From NCBI GenBank assembly GCA_020061355.1, contig JAGUYK010000019.1, positions 1 to 64,000 on the forward strand: a DNA stretch of 64,000 nucleotides. Direction: 5' to 3'. Below, piece by piece: positions 37,545 through 47,533 of the stretch. Position numbers and translations under genes: made by a program. This DNA is from Ignavibacteriales bacterium (GTDB lineage: Bacteria > Bacteroidota > Ignavibacteria > Ignavibacteriales > Melioribacteraceae). Under the pieces are notes generated by a model. It did not search any database. It was not told where the DNA came from and saw nothing but the letters and a program-made list of their open reading frames with translations. Each line of letters starts with the position of its first letter. Positions within the stretch are counted from its first letter, which is position 1.

Positions 37545-38444
37545 TTATGATTTTGGATGAGCTTTTTTATATGATTTTTTTAATCTCTCCACACTTACAT
37601 GTGTATAAATTTGTGTTGTCGATAAATTTTCATGACCAAGAATTTCTTTAACTGCCATAATATCCGCATCACGATCCAGCATATGTGTTGCTGCACTGTG
37701 CCTTAATATGTGAGGACTTTTTTTATCCATTCCGGTCAATTTACTCAAGTACTTATGAACGATGTTGTAAACAAGAAACCGGTCTATTCTTTCTGAATTC
37801 TTTTTGAGGAATAACGGTGAAGAAGATGAAGGAGAAATTGAATCGTAATATTGCTTTAGTACTTTCGATGACTTCTCTCCTAGAGGTACAATTCTTACTT
37901 TTGAACCTTTACCAAGTACGCGGACGTTACTTTTCCGGAAATCAATATCATAAAAATTCAATCCGCACAATTCAGATACACGTAAAGCGCAGCCGTACAA
38001 CAATTCGAAAATAGCTTTATCCCTTAATTTGTCAACATTTTTAATATCTTCATCTATTAATCTATAAATTTCTAAAAAAGAATCAAGATTTATTATGTCG
38101 GGTAGTTTTCGTGTTACCTTAGGATTCGGAATCTTCCTTAGGGGTGACTTGTTAATTATCTCATTTCTAGAGGCAAAATTAAACAATCTCCTTAATGCTG
38201 ATAACTTACGGGCAACCGAACTTTTAGATAGATTTTTTTCGTTAAGAAATATCACAAAACGCCTGATATGTTTTTCTGATATCTTATCGAGACTTTTAAT
38301 ATCGTGATTGAAACAAAACTCCGAAAACTCTTTTAGATCGGTTAAATAAGCTGATAATGTGTTCTCTGATGCTCTGCTTACACCGGAAAGTTCAGACAAC
38401 ATCAGCTTAATTACATCATCAACATTTTTTACATTGTTAATCAA
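37545..38444 (-). CDS. xerD: Xer-type tyrosine recombinase
   Basis: This 299-residue recombinase has the SAM-like N-terminal core-binding domain and a catalytic domain with Arg (GCALRVSELCGL), Lys (LGKGSKVRIVPL), HxxR (HILRHSAATHM), His (LGHENLSTTQ) and Tyr (IYTHVS). This is XerC/XerD of dimer resolution, and the choice between the two letters is not firm. It lacks the extra helix that marks integron integrases. It lies between topA and hpf with small gaps. Confidence 0.88.
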   Translation of the reverse strand: MINNVKNVDDVIKLMLSELSGVSRASENTLSAYLTDLKEFSEFCFNHDIKSLDKISEKHIRRFVIFLNEKNLSKSSVARKLSALRRLFNFASRNEIINKSPLRKIPNPKVTRKLPDIINLDSFLEIYRLIDEDIKNVDKLRDKAIFELLYGCALRVSELCGLNFYDIDFRKSNVRVLGKGSKVRIVPLGEKSSKVLKQYYDSISPSSSSPLFLKKNSERIDRFLVYNIVHKYLSKLTGMDKKSPHILRHSAATHMLDRDADIMAVKEILGHENLSTTQIYTHVSVERLKKSYKKAHPKS

Positions 38445-38461
38445 TTCAATCCAAAGATAAA

Positions 38462-40681
38462 TTAAAATTCTTCTTCTTCAGAAATAGGTTCTTCTTCTGG
38501 TTTAGGGAGTTTCCAAGAAGCATAGTCGCAATCAGGGTATCGGTTACATCCGTAAAATATTTTCCCTTTTTTAGTTCGACGCGGGATTATATCACCTTCG
38601 CTGCACTTAGGGCACTTTAGCCCGATTGAAATTGTTTTCGTAAAATCACAATCGGGATACTTTTCACATCCTATAAATCTTCCAAGTTTCCCTTCCCTGT
38701 AAACAGTCCTCGAATTACATTTGGGGCAAATTTCACCAGTATATTCGGGTTCGTTTGTTCCAGTGCTGATTTCTTTTAAGGATTTTATATTGCTGCATGC
38801 TGGATAATTTGTGCAGGCCAAAAATTTACCGTATCTGCCAATTTTTATATCCATATCAGAACCGCACTTCTCACATTTTATCTTTTCCAGATTTGCTTCA
38901 ACTTCTAAAAGTGATTTAGCAAAAGGTTTGTAAAAATCATTTAGCACCTGTAAATAATCAATTTCCCCATCTGCAATCAAATCAAGTTCACCTTCCATTT
39001 TAGCTGTGAAGTTAACATTGAATATATCCGGGAAGTTTTGAACTAAAATAGAACTTACTTTCCTGCCAAGTTTTGTCGGAAATAATTTTCTGTCTGTCTG
39101 TTCAACATATCTACGGTCTATAATTGTACCGACAATCATTGCGTAAGTGCTTGGGCGACCAATGCCATTAGATTCCAATTCTTTAATTAAAGAACTTTCT
39201 GTGTAGCGCGGTGGAGGTTTTGTAAAATGCTGATTTGGGTTTATTTCTTCGAGATTCAGTTTCTGTTCAACTTCCAATCCGGCTGGTATTCTTAATCCGT
39301 TTCCATTTTCGTCATTTGTGTCCTCTGAATCCTCATCATAAATTTTTAAGAAGCCGTCAAACAGAATTGCTGTTCCGCTCGCACGGAAAATATATTTACC
39401 TGCTTTTACACTAACAGTTGTTGTCTCCAGCTTAGCCGGTTCCATCTGTGAAGCAATAAATCTTTTCCAGATTAGCTCGTATAATTTGAATTGAGCTTCA
39501 TCTAAAAATGGTTTTACAAATTCGGGAGTATACTTTAATGATGTAGGACGTATTGCTTCGTGTGCATCCTGAACATTTTTTTTATTTTTCTGGTCAAATG
39601 ATCTGGGTTTTTCCGGAAGATAATTATTTCCATAAATTTCAGAAATATAATTACGTGAATCGTTTATTATTTCTTCGCTAACACGCGTTGAATCTGTTCT
39701 CATGTAAGTAATCAAACCTGTTACGCCTTCCGAATCCAGGTCAATTCCTTCATAAAGGCTTTGAGCAACCATCATTGTCCTTCGAGCTCTGAATCGAAGT
39801 TTTCTTGATGCTTCGGCTTGAAGAGAACTTGTAATAAACGGCGGAAACGGATTTCTCCTGAACTCTTTCTTGGAGAGGTCTGATATGGAATAATTTTCTA
39901 TTTTTTTTATTTGTTCAAGAATATCATTAGCTAAATCTGCGGTTGTAATAGCATAATTATCCGTAAGGAACTGATCCCAATCGTCTTTAGTCATATCCGG
40001 TTTTGGAGGAATCTTGATCTGTTTTCCATCAACTTCATAAAGTTTAGCTTTTATTTCTTCACCTTTATCGGTAGTGAAAACAGCAACAATCGACCAATAT
40101 TCGGTAGAAACAAATTTTTCTATTTCATCTTCGCGTTCACAGATTAACCGTAAGGCAACAGATTGCACCCTACCAGCCGATAAGGAACTTCCATATTGAT
40201 CAAGTACTGCACGCCACAGAAAAGGGCTAACTTTATAACCGATTATTCTGTCCATAACACGTCGTGCGCGCTGAGAAATTACAAGATTCTCATCAATTTT
40301 TATCGGATTATTCAGAGCCTTGTTAACTGCCTTTTTTGTTATCTCATTAAAAAGAACACGTTCAATTTTTTCTTTATATTTTTCATCAAGAATATCAATT
40401 ACATCCTGTGCAATTGCCTCTCCTTCTCGATCAGGGTCGGTTGCAATAAAGATTTTTTTGGATTTTGATGCCAGGCTTTTGATTTTCTTAACAATGTCGC
40501 TTTTGCCGCGGATAGTTACCAGGCTTGGTTTAAAATCATTTTCTAAATCGATGCCTAATTTTGTTTTTGGTAAGTTCTTTATATGCCCCACTGTTGCTTC
40601 AACAACAAATTTACTACCGACATATTTATTAATTGTTTTTGCTTTGGAGGGTGATTCTACAAGAATAAGGTCTTTGCTCAT
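38462..40681 (-). CDS. topA: DNA topoisomerase I
   Basis: This 739-residue type IA topoisomerase relaxes negative supercoils. It has a Toprim domain (ILVESPSKAKTI, DPDREGEA), the catalytic Tyr in GLITYMRTDSTR, and three C-terminal C4 zinc ribbons (CEKCGSDM..., CPKCNSRT..., CPKCSEGD...). I placed the start at 40681 (MSKDLILVESPSK); the longer frame to 40753 runs into smg and is not conserved in form. It ends with an acidic tail. Confidence 0.95.
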   Translation of the reverse strand: MSKDLILVESPSKAKTINKYVGSKFVVEATVGHIKNLPKTKLGIDLENDFKPSLVTIRGKSDIVKKIKSLASKSKKIFIATDPDREGEAIAQDVIDILDEKYKEKIERVLFNEITKKAVNKALNNPIKIDENLVISQRARRVMDRIIGYKVSPFLWRAVLDQYGSSLSAGRVQSVALRLICEREDEIEKFVSTEYWSIVAVFTTDKGEEIKAKLYEVDGKQIKIPPKPDMTKDDWDQFLTDNYAITTADLANDILEQIKKIENYSISDLSKKEFRRNPFPPFITSSLQAEASRKLRFRARRTMMVAQSLYEGIDLDSEGVTGLITYMRTDSTRVSEEIINDSRNYISEIYGNNYLPEKPRSFDQKNKKNVQDAHEAIRPTSLKYTPEFVKPFLDEAQFKLYELIWKRFIASQMEPAKLETTTVSVKAGKYIFRASGTAILFDGFLKIYDEDSEDTNDENGNGLRIPAGLEVEQKLNLEEINPNQHFTKPPPRYTESSLIKELESNGIGRPSTYAMIVGTIIDRRYVEQTDRKLFPTKLGRKVSSILVQNFPDIFNVNFTAKMEGELDLIADGEIDYLQVLNDFYKPFAKSLLEVEANLEKIKCEKCGSDMDIKIGRYGKFLACTNYPACSNIKSLKEISTGTNEPEYTGEICPKCNSRTVYREGKLGRFIGCEKYPDCDFTKTISIGLKCPKCSEGDIIPRRTKKGKIFYGCNRYPDCDYASWKLPKPEEEPISEEEEF

Positions 40682-40691
40682 TAATACACCA

Positions 40692-41147
40692 TTAATTGAC
40701 TGAATCGGAAGAATATAAATGTAATCTGCTGCCGAAAGGAATCTCAGAATCAAGATCGATCAGAGATATCAATATGATCCAGTTAATTTCTTTCCGTGTT
40801 AATTTATTTTCAGGGTAAAAATTTATTTGTTCAAGTAGTAATTCTAAATTATCTGACTCAATTAAACCAAGATTCATTAAATGAAGAAGATAATTATAGT
40901 TTTCTATTCCTAATATTTCTCTTTCCTGTTCAGATAAAACTCTTATACTTCCTTTATGTTTAGGTTGTTTTGAAGTTTTCTTTTTCTTTAATAATATTTT
41001 ATCATAAATAAGACTGAATGCAATTCCGAGAGTTTGTTCATCGTATTCTTTACTTTTCATTAAAGAGTGATTAAGCTCCTCAAGAGAGACATTATTATTA
41101 AGTGCTTCTAATATTTTTGTAATTACTTCAACAATTTTTGGTTTCAT
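40692..41147 (-). CDS. smg: DUF494 / Smg-like protein
   Basis: This 151-residue acidic helical protein matches the DUF494 (Smg) family in layout: an N-terminal VEVITKILEAL helix, a central basic linker and the EQEREILGIENYNYLLHLMNLGLI signature. The function is unknown. It sits just upstream of topA; in other Gram-negatives smg is likewise near a topoisomerase-like gene, which supports the call. It follows ybeY by four bases. Confidence 0.8.
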   Translation of the reverse strand: MKPKIVEVITKILEALNNNVSLEELNHSLMKSKEYDEQTLGIAFSLIYDKILLKKKKTSKQPKHKGSIRVLSEQEREILGIENYNYLLHLMNLGLIESDNLELLLEQINFYPENKLTRKEINWIILISLIDLDSEIPFGSRLHLYSSDSVN

Positions 41148-41151
41148 TAGC

Positions 41152-41592
41152 TTAATTGGTTATCCTTCCTAGATTTTTAATTTTAAGTAAAACTTTATTC
41201 TCCATTGCTCGCATTTTTCTTCTTTGGGATAAAGAACTATCGTCCCATCCCATTAAATGAAGAATACCGTGAACGATTAGTCTTTTAACCTCATTTTCAT
41301 AAGTAGATCTAAACCTTTTAGCATTCTCGCGTGCAGCTGACAAACAGATTAAAATTTCGCCGTCTAAATTATTACTTTCATTTGAATAATTAAAGGATAT
41401 TATATCCGTAACGTAATTATGTTTCAAATGATCCTTATTAATAGTTATAATCGTTTCAGGCAGTAAAAAATTTAATTCCAGCGAATAAATTCTTAAATCA
41501 AGTAATAACTTCAACTTTTTAATAAATGTATGTACGGAACTTTTATTTAGCTTAATCCCCTTTTCACAATATACTGATAGATTTTTTAACAT
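41152..41592 (-). CDS. ybeY: Endoribonuclease YbeY
   Basis: This 146-residue metalloprotein has the UPF0054 zinc site HGILHLMGWDD. The third zinc ligand of E. coli YbeY is His; here the position is Asp, a variant seen in this phylum. It acts in 16S rRNA 3' maturation and ribosome quality control in known homologues. The protein is about the standard length. It lies between the gamma-carbonic anhydrase and smg genes. Confidence 0.88.
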   Translation of the reverse strand: MLKNLSVYCEKGIKLNKSSVHTFIKKLKLLLDLRIYSLELNFLLPETIITINKDHLKHNYVTDIISFNYSNESNNLDGEILICLSAARENAKRFRSTYENEVKRLIVHGILHLMGWDDSSLSQRRKMRAMENKVLLKIKNLGRITN

Positions 41593-41609
41593 TTCAATAC
41601 AGCAATACT

Positions 41610-42203
41610 TTATAGTTGGTAATTATTATTGACTAATGAAGTTTGCGTTAGTTTTGTGTATTCAACATATCGCACCGCAGAAACTTCAAATTCATTCAAC
41701 TCTTCAGTTGTTAAATCCCGAACGATCTTTGCAGGAACACCGGCCACAAGTTTTCCCCCGGGTACAATAAATCCGGGTTTAACGACTGCGCCTGCAGCTA
41801 CAATACTATGTCTTTTCACTAATGCCCCATCTAATACTACTGCTCCCATTCCTATTAAACAAAGGTCTTCTAGTGTGCAGCCGTGAAGTGTTACGCTATG
41901 CCCAACGGTAACTTTATTTCCTATTGTTAATGGGAATTTGTCATTTGTAACATGCAGCATCGATAAATCCTGGATATTGGTCATGCTTCCAACCTTAACA
42001 TAATTAACATCACCACGAACAACACAATTGTACCAGACAGATGAACCTTCACCTATTTCAACATTACCGATTATCTTAGCTCCCGGTGCCAGAAAAACCG
42101 ACTTATGAATTTTCGGGAATAATTCTCCATAAGGGAATAACTTGGTATCATTATTTATTGCTGAGAACTTTTTTAAATACTCTTCCATTTTAATTTCTTT
42201 CAT
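41610..42203 (-). CDS. Gamma-carbonic anhydrase family protein
   Basis: This 197-residue protein is a left-handed beta-helix of hexapeptide repeats (PGAKIIGNVEIGEGSSVWYN, IGNKVTVGHSVTLHG). The three putative zinc His residues are in MLHVT, VGHSV and TLHGC. It is of the YrdA/CaiE group, for which hydration of CO2 is often weak or untested. It precedes ybeY. Confidence 0.9.
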   Translation of the reverse strand: MKEIKMEEYLKKFSAINNDTKLFPYGELFPKIHKSVFLAPGAKIIGNVEIGEGSSVWYNCVVRGDVNYVKVGSMTNIQDLSMLHVTNDKFPLTIGNKVTVGHSVTLHGCTLEDLCLIGMGAVVLDGALVKRHSIVAAGAVVKPGFIVPGGKLVAGVPAKIVRDLTTEELNEFEVSAVRYVEYTKLTQTSLVNNNYQL

Positions 42204-42207
42204 ACAA

Positions 42208-43809
42208 TCAATTATTAATCATCATGCCGGCTTCATCTAATAAGTTCAGTGCCTTGTTAAATTGTTTATCCTGTTGCAGCAGAACTGAATACCATCCCAG
42301 GTCTTTAAATAATTCACGTGCAATAAATGCTTTCAGGCGAAGTCTTATCAATTCCTTATCTCTATTATAACCGGGTTGATCAAATTTTATTTTTAATGAT
42401 GTGGCAAAATTGATGAACTCATTCATAGCATTATCCGGTAAATTAAAATCGGAGATAAATTTTTTCAAATTATCGTTATACTTTGCTTTTATTGCTTTAG
42501 AGTTCTTATCCATGTATTTGCGAATGAACTGATAATATGCATTATTCCTTCTAAGGTCTATTGAGAATTCGGATTCTTTTTCCGGTTCAATAATATAATC
42601 GGGAGTTATTCCGCCTCCACCAAATACTATTCTGCCTTTAGTGGTTTTAAATTGTTGCCGTGATGAATCCTTTTCTGCAGTATGGTTCAGATTATTTATC
42701 TCTTCCTCATCGCGGTTCATTACATCTTCATAATATTGTTTCTTATCCCTGTACTCTCGTTGTATAGCTCTTCCTGATGGAGTATAATATTTGGCAATTG
42801 TAATTCTAACTGCAGATTTATCTTCTAAAATAATCGGACGTTGTACCAATCCTTTACCGAATGTCGTTTCACCAACAATCAATCCTCTATCCCAGTCCTG
42901 AACGGCACCAGCTACAATCTCGCTTGCAGATGCGCTTCCTCTATTCACTAAAACAATTAAAGGTGTCTTTTCGAAAGAATAAGTTTTACCTGCTCTGAAT
43001 TCTTCGCTAAAACTTTCTACTCTACCCTTATTGTAAACAATCATTTTGTCACCATCAATAAAGAGGTCTGCAATTTTAGCTGCCTGATCTTCATATCCGC
43101 CGGGATTATTACGAAGATCCAAAATAAGTCCTTTCATTCCGTCATTTTTAAGTTTGTTAAGAGCATCGAGCATTTCACTTGTTGATGTTTCTGAGAAACG
43201 TGTCAGGTTTAAATATCCTATTGAATCATTGTACATTAGCGAAATATCAACAGAGTAGAGATTTATACGATCCCGTACAATTTTATATTCATTAATTTTT
43301 TTGATGCCCGGATTCAATATAGATACTATAACAGATGTCCCTTTTTTACCCCTTAACCTTTTGATCACGGCTTCATTTGTGAGCCCGACTGCATTCTGTC
43401 CGTTAATTTTTAATATTCGATCACCCGATTGAATTCCAACAGTTTCACTCGGTCCACCTGTAATTGCAGAGACTACAACAATTGTATCGTTTAGAATCTG
43501 AAATTCGATCCCTATTCCATCAAAATTGCCTCTGAATTGTTCTTCCGATGATTGCTGTTCGGATACAGGTATATAAGCTGTATGCGGGTCCAGATTGCTG
43601 AACATTCCTCTAATTGCGTCTTCAACAAGTTTACTTCTTTTAACGGTATCGATGTGATAATTTTCGGTGTATTTAAGAACATCGCTAAATTTTTTTAAGT
43701 CTTTGTTAGAAGTTGATAACGATAAAAAATCACTTAGTTTTATTCCACCATACAATCCGATTAGTAGAATGAAAAGATATACCGGTATTTGCTTTATGTA
43801 TTTCTGCAT
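42208..43809 (-). CDS. ctpA: Carboxyl-terminal processing peptidase (S41)
   Basis: This 533-residue periplasmic Ser/Lys protease has an N-terminal membrane segment (about 7-25), a PDZ domain (DGIGIEFQIL, SGDRILKINGQNAV) and the S41 catalytic domain with Ser in GSASASEIVAG and Lys in ETTFGKGLVQ. A C-terminal extension of about 180 residues holds alpha-helices and a GGGITPDY segment. It cuts C-terminal regions of envelope proteins. It follows lysS by three bases. Confidence 0.93.
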   Translation of the reverse strand: MQKYIKQIPVYLFILLIGLYGGIKLSDFLSLSTSNKDLKKFSDVLKYTENYHIDTVKRSKLVEDAIRGMFSNLDPHTAYIPVSEQQSSEEQFRGNFDGIGIEFQILNDTIVVVSAITGGPSETVGIQSGDRILKINGQNAVGLTNEAVIKRLRGKKGTSVIVSILNPGIKKINEYKIVRDRINLYSVDISLMYNDSIGYLNLTRFSETSTSEMLDALNKLKNDGMKGLILDLRNNPGGYEDQAAKIADLFIDGDKMIVYNKGRVESFSEEFRAGKTYSFEKTPLIVLVNRGSASASEIVAGAVQDWDRGLIVGETTFGKGLVQRPIILEDKSAVRITIAKYYTPSGRAIQREYRDKKQYYEDVMNRDEEEINNLNHTAEKDSSRQQFKTTKGRIVFGGGGITPDYIIEPEKESEFSIDLRRNNAYYQFIRKYMDKNSKAIKAKYNDNLKKFISDFNLPDNAMNEFINFATSLKIKFDQPGYNRDKELIRLRLKAFIARELFKDLGWYSVLLQQDKQFNKALNLLDEAGMMINN

Positions 43810-43812
43810 AAC

Positions 43813-45321
43813 TTATTTCTGAGGTTTCATTTGTGGAAATAATATCACATCTCTTATAGACGATTGATCTGTAAGAAGCATAACGAGTCGATCGATACCA
43901 ACACCAAGACCTGCTGTCGGCGGCATACCATATTCAAGTGCGCGGACAAAATCCTCATCGATCTGATGAGCTTCATCATCCCCTTCTTCACGCATCCTGC
44001 CTTGATCCTCAAAACGGTTCTTCTGGTCGATCGGATCATTCAACTCGCTGAACGCATTGCAAATCTCTCTGCCAAGGACAAAACCTTCGAATCTTTCAAC
44101 TAATCCTTCGCGTGTTCTGTGCTTCTTTGCAAGAGGTGAAAGTTCTACAGGATAATCAACAATAAAAGTCGGCTGAATCAATTTGGGTTGAACCGTCACT
44201 TCGAATAATTCATCAATTAATTTTCCTTTGCTCTCACCGCCTTTTATTTCAACTCCCCTCTCCTTCAATGCTTTTACCAAATCCTGATAACTTGCATATA
44301 AAACATCAATACCGGTAATTTTTTGAATTTCGTCAACCATAGATATGCGCTGCCAGGGTGCAGTAAAGTTCACTTTGTTCCCTTCAATTTCAAATTCAAG
44401 TGTTCCGAAAACACTTTTACAAACATTGGCAATCATTTCTTCAACGAAGGACATCATCCACGAATAATCTTTGTAAGCTACATAAAGTTCAAGCATCGTG
44501 AATTCTGGATTATGTGTTCGATCCATCCCTTCGTTTCGGAAATCTTTCGATATTTCATAGACCCCGTCGAAACCGCCTACAATAAGTCTTTTCAGATACA
44601 ATTCATCTGCAATTCTTAAATAAAGGTCAACATCAAGAGTGTTGTGGTGAGTAATAAACGGACGCGCAGCAGCACCACCATACAAAGGTTGAAGTATTGG
44701 CGTTTCAACTTCGACCAAATCATTAGCATCTAAGAATCTTCTTATTTCTGTAACTATCTTTGACCGGAGCAAAAATACTTTCTTAACATCAGGATTAACT
44801 ATCAAATCAACGTAACGCTGTCGGTAACGCAACTCCTTATCGGCAAATTGATCATAAATTATTTTATTCCCGCTTTCATCTACAGCTTCTTTCGCAATTG
44901 GAATCGGTAAAAGAGATTTTGCGAGCAGCTGGAACGATCTTGCATGAAGGGATATTTCTCCTGTTTTAGTTGTGAAGACAAATCCTTCTACACCTATTAT
45001 ATCACCTATGTCAAGCAGCTTAAATATATTGTACAATTCACCTATATCATCCTTCTTCAAGTAAATTTGAATTCTTCCTTCCTTATCCTGTATGTGAGCG
45101 AAAGATGCTTTTCCCATTCTTCTGATAGCCATTATACGACCGGCAATTCGAACATCTTTATTCTCTAACTGTTGATAATTGTTTTTGATGTTCATCGAAT
45201 AATTATTCACATCATAACTATAAGCAAATGGCATTATGCCTTTTGCGATCAGATCTTTTAATTCTTCATGTCGTCGTTGAACTAAGGCACTATACTCCTG
45301 TTCAGGATTTACGTACTCCAA
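43813..45321 (-). CDS. lysS: Lysyl-tRNA synthetase, class II
   Basis: This 502-residue class II synthetase has an OB-fold anticodon-binding domain (about 60-150), motif 1 ([16 protein letters not shown]), motif 2 ([18 protein letters not shown]) and motif 3 ([12 protein letters not shown]). Length is normal. It is followed at three bases by ctpA and preceded by dacB with a 12-base gap. Confidence 0.97.
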   Translation of the reverse strand: MEYVNPEQEYSALVQRRHEELKDLIAKGIMPFAYSYDVNNYSMNIKNNYQQLENKDVRIAGRIMAIRRMGKASFAHIQDKEGRIQIYLKKDDIGELYNIFKLLDIGDIIGVEGFVFTTKTGEISLHARSFQLLAKSLLPIPIAKEAVDESGNKIIYDQFADKELRYRQRYVDLIVNPDVKKVFLLRSKIVTEIRRFLDANDLVEVETPILQPLYGGAAARPFITHHNTLDVDLYLRIADELYLKRLIVGGFDGVYEISKDFRNEGMDRTHNPEFTMLELYVAYKDYSWMMSFVEEMIANVCKSVFGTLEFEIEGNKVNFTAPWQRISMVDEIQKITGIDVLYASYQDLVKALKERGVEIKGGESKGKLIDELFEVTVQPKLIQPTFIVDYPVELSPLAKKHRTREGLVERFEGFVLGREICNAFSELNDPIDQKNRFEDQGRMREEGDDEAHQIDEDFVRALEYGMPPTAGLGVGIDRLVMLLTDQSSIRDVILFPQMKPQK

Positions 45322-45333
45322 ATTATCCTCCGA

Positions 45334-46845
45334 TTAATTTCTAACAAAATTTATTAATCTATTGCAGACATTGTCTTCAATATAATCTACCAGGTTTGGC
45401 GATGCTAAATAATTATTTATGATCATAGAGAAAGCCAAAGTTTCACCGCCAATAGTTTTGAGATAACCCGAAAGAGAAGAAACATTTTCATTAAAGCCGG
45501 CTTTTGCCCTTACATTATTTTCTGCAGAGGTTCTCTTCATCCGGTTGGCTAAAGTTCCGTCAACACCACCGATAGGTAGCGAATTATAAAAAGGATTGAA
45601 TTCATCAGAACTGTAAAGAAAGGTAAGCAGATTTACAACTTGCCGCGGTGACACAAGATTTAATCTTGATAACCCGGAACCATCAACCATTATCATATTA
45701 TCAGGATTTATTCCTATTGTACCAAATAAGTCTTTGCATGCTTTAACTCCATATTCGGCACTGCCGTAATTATAAATTTCTAAACCAATTGTTTTTAAGA
45801 TTTGTTCCGCATAAAAGTTATTGCTGTTCTTGTTTAGTTCTTTTACAATCATATGAAGCGGGACAGATTCATGAGTAAAGAGAAGCGAGAGGTTCTCCGC
45901 GAGAATAATTTTTTCGGAAATAGAGATACTTCCAACTTTTCCTTTTACAGTAATTCCCTTTTGTTCGAATACTTCACGAAGCACAGTGAGAAAAAATAAT
46001 GTCGGATCAGAGATTGAAACATATTCAACAACAGGTTTAGAATCTTTTTTAATTGATCCGTTTACACTTATAAGGTTTGATCCCCGTAACCGGGAAATCT
46101 TAATAGATTGTTCTCCATTATTATCCACGGTTAAAACTTTTTGCATTACCGTTACATATTTTGTATTCGGTACAACTTTTATATCTGCCGGGAAATTTGT
46201 TTCAGTTGGTGTTACTTTAATCATCAAAGTGTTATCGTTGAAGCTTAAGGCGCCCGATGGAGCTGAAAACCATGAGGATTCATTATCCAATGACCATCCT
46301 TTACCCAGTCCGAAATTATCAAAAGAAGTATCATCACCGAATAAATTACCAGAAATTTCTGTAATACCTTTCGATTTTAAACTATCAGCCCATGCTTCAA
46401 AAATTGAAGTTACTTCCCCGTTGAAAAACCTGTTGGAAATTGTTGGATCTCCTGAACCTTGAATAATAAGGTCGCCGGCAAGCTTATTATTTCTAATTAT
46501 CCCGTTGGCATAAAGATTTGTCTGGTAAACAAAATCGGAACCAAGAAGTGAAAGAGCTGCTGCAGAAGTAAACAACTTTGTATTGGATGCCGGATTAAAA
46601 AGTTTATCAGCATTCCGTTTGTAGATGATCTCACCTGAATTCAAGGATTTAACTAAAACGCCCCAGAATGCATGTCCGAAATTCGGATCATTAAAAGAAT
46701 CATCAAGCTGTTCTCTTAATTCATTCAATGAATTGAAGGCAGCGGCTTTCTTTAGTGCCGTTGTATCCCTTGTTTGAGCTAAAAGTGCAACACTACACGA
46801 CAAGAGTATTAAAGTAAAACTACTTGCTATATGTTTTATAAACAT
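45334..46845 (-). CDS. dacB: D-alanyl-D-alanine carboxypeptidase/endopeptidase (PBP4 type)
   Basis: This 503-residue periplasmic class C penicillin-binding protein has a signal peptide and the active-site SNTK motif (NPASNTKLFTSAAAL) and SNN (KNSNNFYAEQIL). The third motif, usually KTG, reads KAG (VRAKAGFNENVSSLSG). It should trim peptidoglycan peptides. I chose the ATG at 46845 because it starts the signal peptide; ATG 46860 is possible. It overlaps the rluB 3' end by 26 bases. Confidence 0.9.
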   Translation of the reverse strand: MFIKHIASSFTLILLSCSVALLAQTRDTTALKKAAAFNSLNELREQLDDSFNDPNFGHAFWGVLVKSLNSGEIIYKRNADKLFNPASNTKLFTSAAALSLLGSDFVYQTNLYANGIIRNNKLAGDLIIQGSGDPTISNRFFNGEVTSIFEAWADSLKSKGITEISGNLFGDDTSFDNFGLGKGWSLDNESSWFSAPSGALSFNDNTLMIKVTPTETNFPADIKVVPNTKYVTVMQKVLTVDNNGEQSIKISRLRGSNLISVNGSIKKDSKPVVEYVSISDPTLFFLTVLREVFEQKGITVKGKVGSISISEKIILAENLSLLFTHESVPLHMIVKELNKNSNNFYAEQILKTIGLEIYNYGSAEYGVKACKDLFGTIGINPDNMIMVDGSGLSRLNLVSPRQVVNLLTFLYSSDEFNPFYNSLPIGGVDGTLANRMKRTSAENNVRAKAGFNENVSSLSGYLKTIGGETLAFSMIINNYLASPNLVDYIEDNVCNRLINFVRN

Positions 46846-47533
46846 TTTCAATTTCTGCATAAGATAGTTTTTTGTAATGACCAAGGGGAATCTCGTTCAC
46901 ATTAAATACACCATAGGAAATTCTTTCGAGACTTGTAACATTATAACCGAGTATTTCAAACATCCTTTTAACGAAATGGTTCCTGCCTTCTGTAGCAGTT
47001 ACAATTACCTTTTCGTAAACATTTTTTTTAAGGTACTCAATTTTATCGAAGCGGCTCCTTCTTCCATCCAGAAACACTCCTTTAATCAATTTGTTTCGGT
47101 CATCTTCAATTAGCTTCCTGTTTAAGATTGCCTTATAAACCCTTGGTATTTTATTTTTCGGATGGGTAAGAAAATTTGTAAAATTTCCATCGTTAGTAAG
47201 GAGCAAAACACCGGTTGTATCATAATCAAGCCTTCCGATCGGATAAATCTTCTGATTAGATTTTATAAGGTCTGTAACTTTTTTCCTCCCTTTCTCATCA
47301 TCGGTAGTAGTAACGAAACCGCGAGGCTTATTCAAAAGGAAATAAACTTTTTTCTGGGCTTTTATTTTTTCGCCGTCGAGTGTAACGATATCCTTCTCTT
47401 CATCAACAAATACAGAGAGTTCCGATACGATTTTACCATTGACCGTAACTCTGCCTTCATTAATGAAATCTTCGGATTTTCTGCGCGATGCAATTCCGCA
47501 TTCGGAAAGAAATTTATTAAGTCGTACTTTCAT
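46820..47533 (-). CDS. rluB: RluB/E-type 23S rRNA pseudouridine synthase
   Basis: This 237-residue enzyme has an N-terminal S4 RNA-binding domain (MKVRLNKFLSECGIASRRKSE) and the RsuA-type catalytic motif GRLDYDTTGVLLLTNDG with the catalytic Asp. I placed the start at 47533, at the S4 domain; an upstream ATG at 47605 would add 24 residues overlapping scpB and looks wrong. The ScpAB-RluB order is the usual one in bacteria. Confidence 0.92.
   Translation of the reverse strand: MKVRLNKFLSECGIASRRKSEDFINEGRVTVNGKIVSELSVFVDEEKDIVTLDGEKIKAQKKVYFLLNKPRGFVTTTDDEKGRKKVTDLIKSNQKIYPIGRLDYDTTGVLLLTNDGNFTNFLTHPKNKIPRVYKAILNRKLIEDDRNKLIKGVFLDGRRSRFDKIEYLKKNVYEKVIVTATEGRNHFVKRMFEILGYNVTSLERISYGVFNVNEIPLGHYKKLSYAEIENVYKTYSK

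Noticed and set aside
37545..38444. Could this tyrosine recombinase be the integron integrase for the attC-like sites?
   Set aside because: It lacks the IntI-specific extra helix region near the second catalytic box, sits in a housekeeping operon 15 kb away and looks like XerC/D.
45986..46462. 158-codon frame antisense to dacB
   Set aside because: A shadow of the PBP4 gene; no ribosome binding site or recognisable motif.
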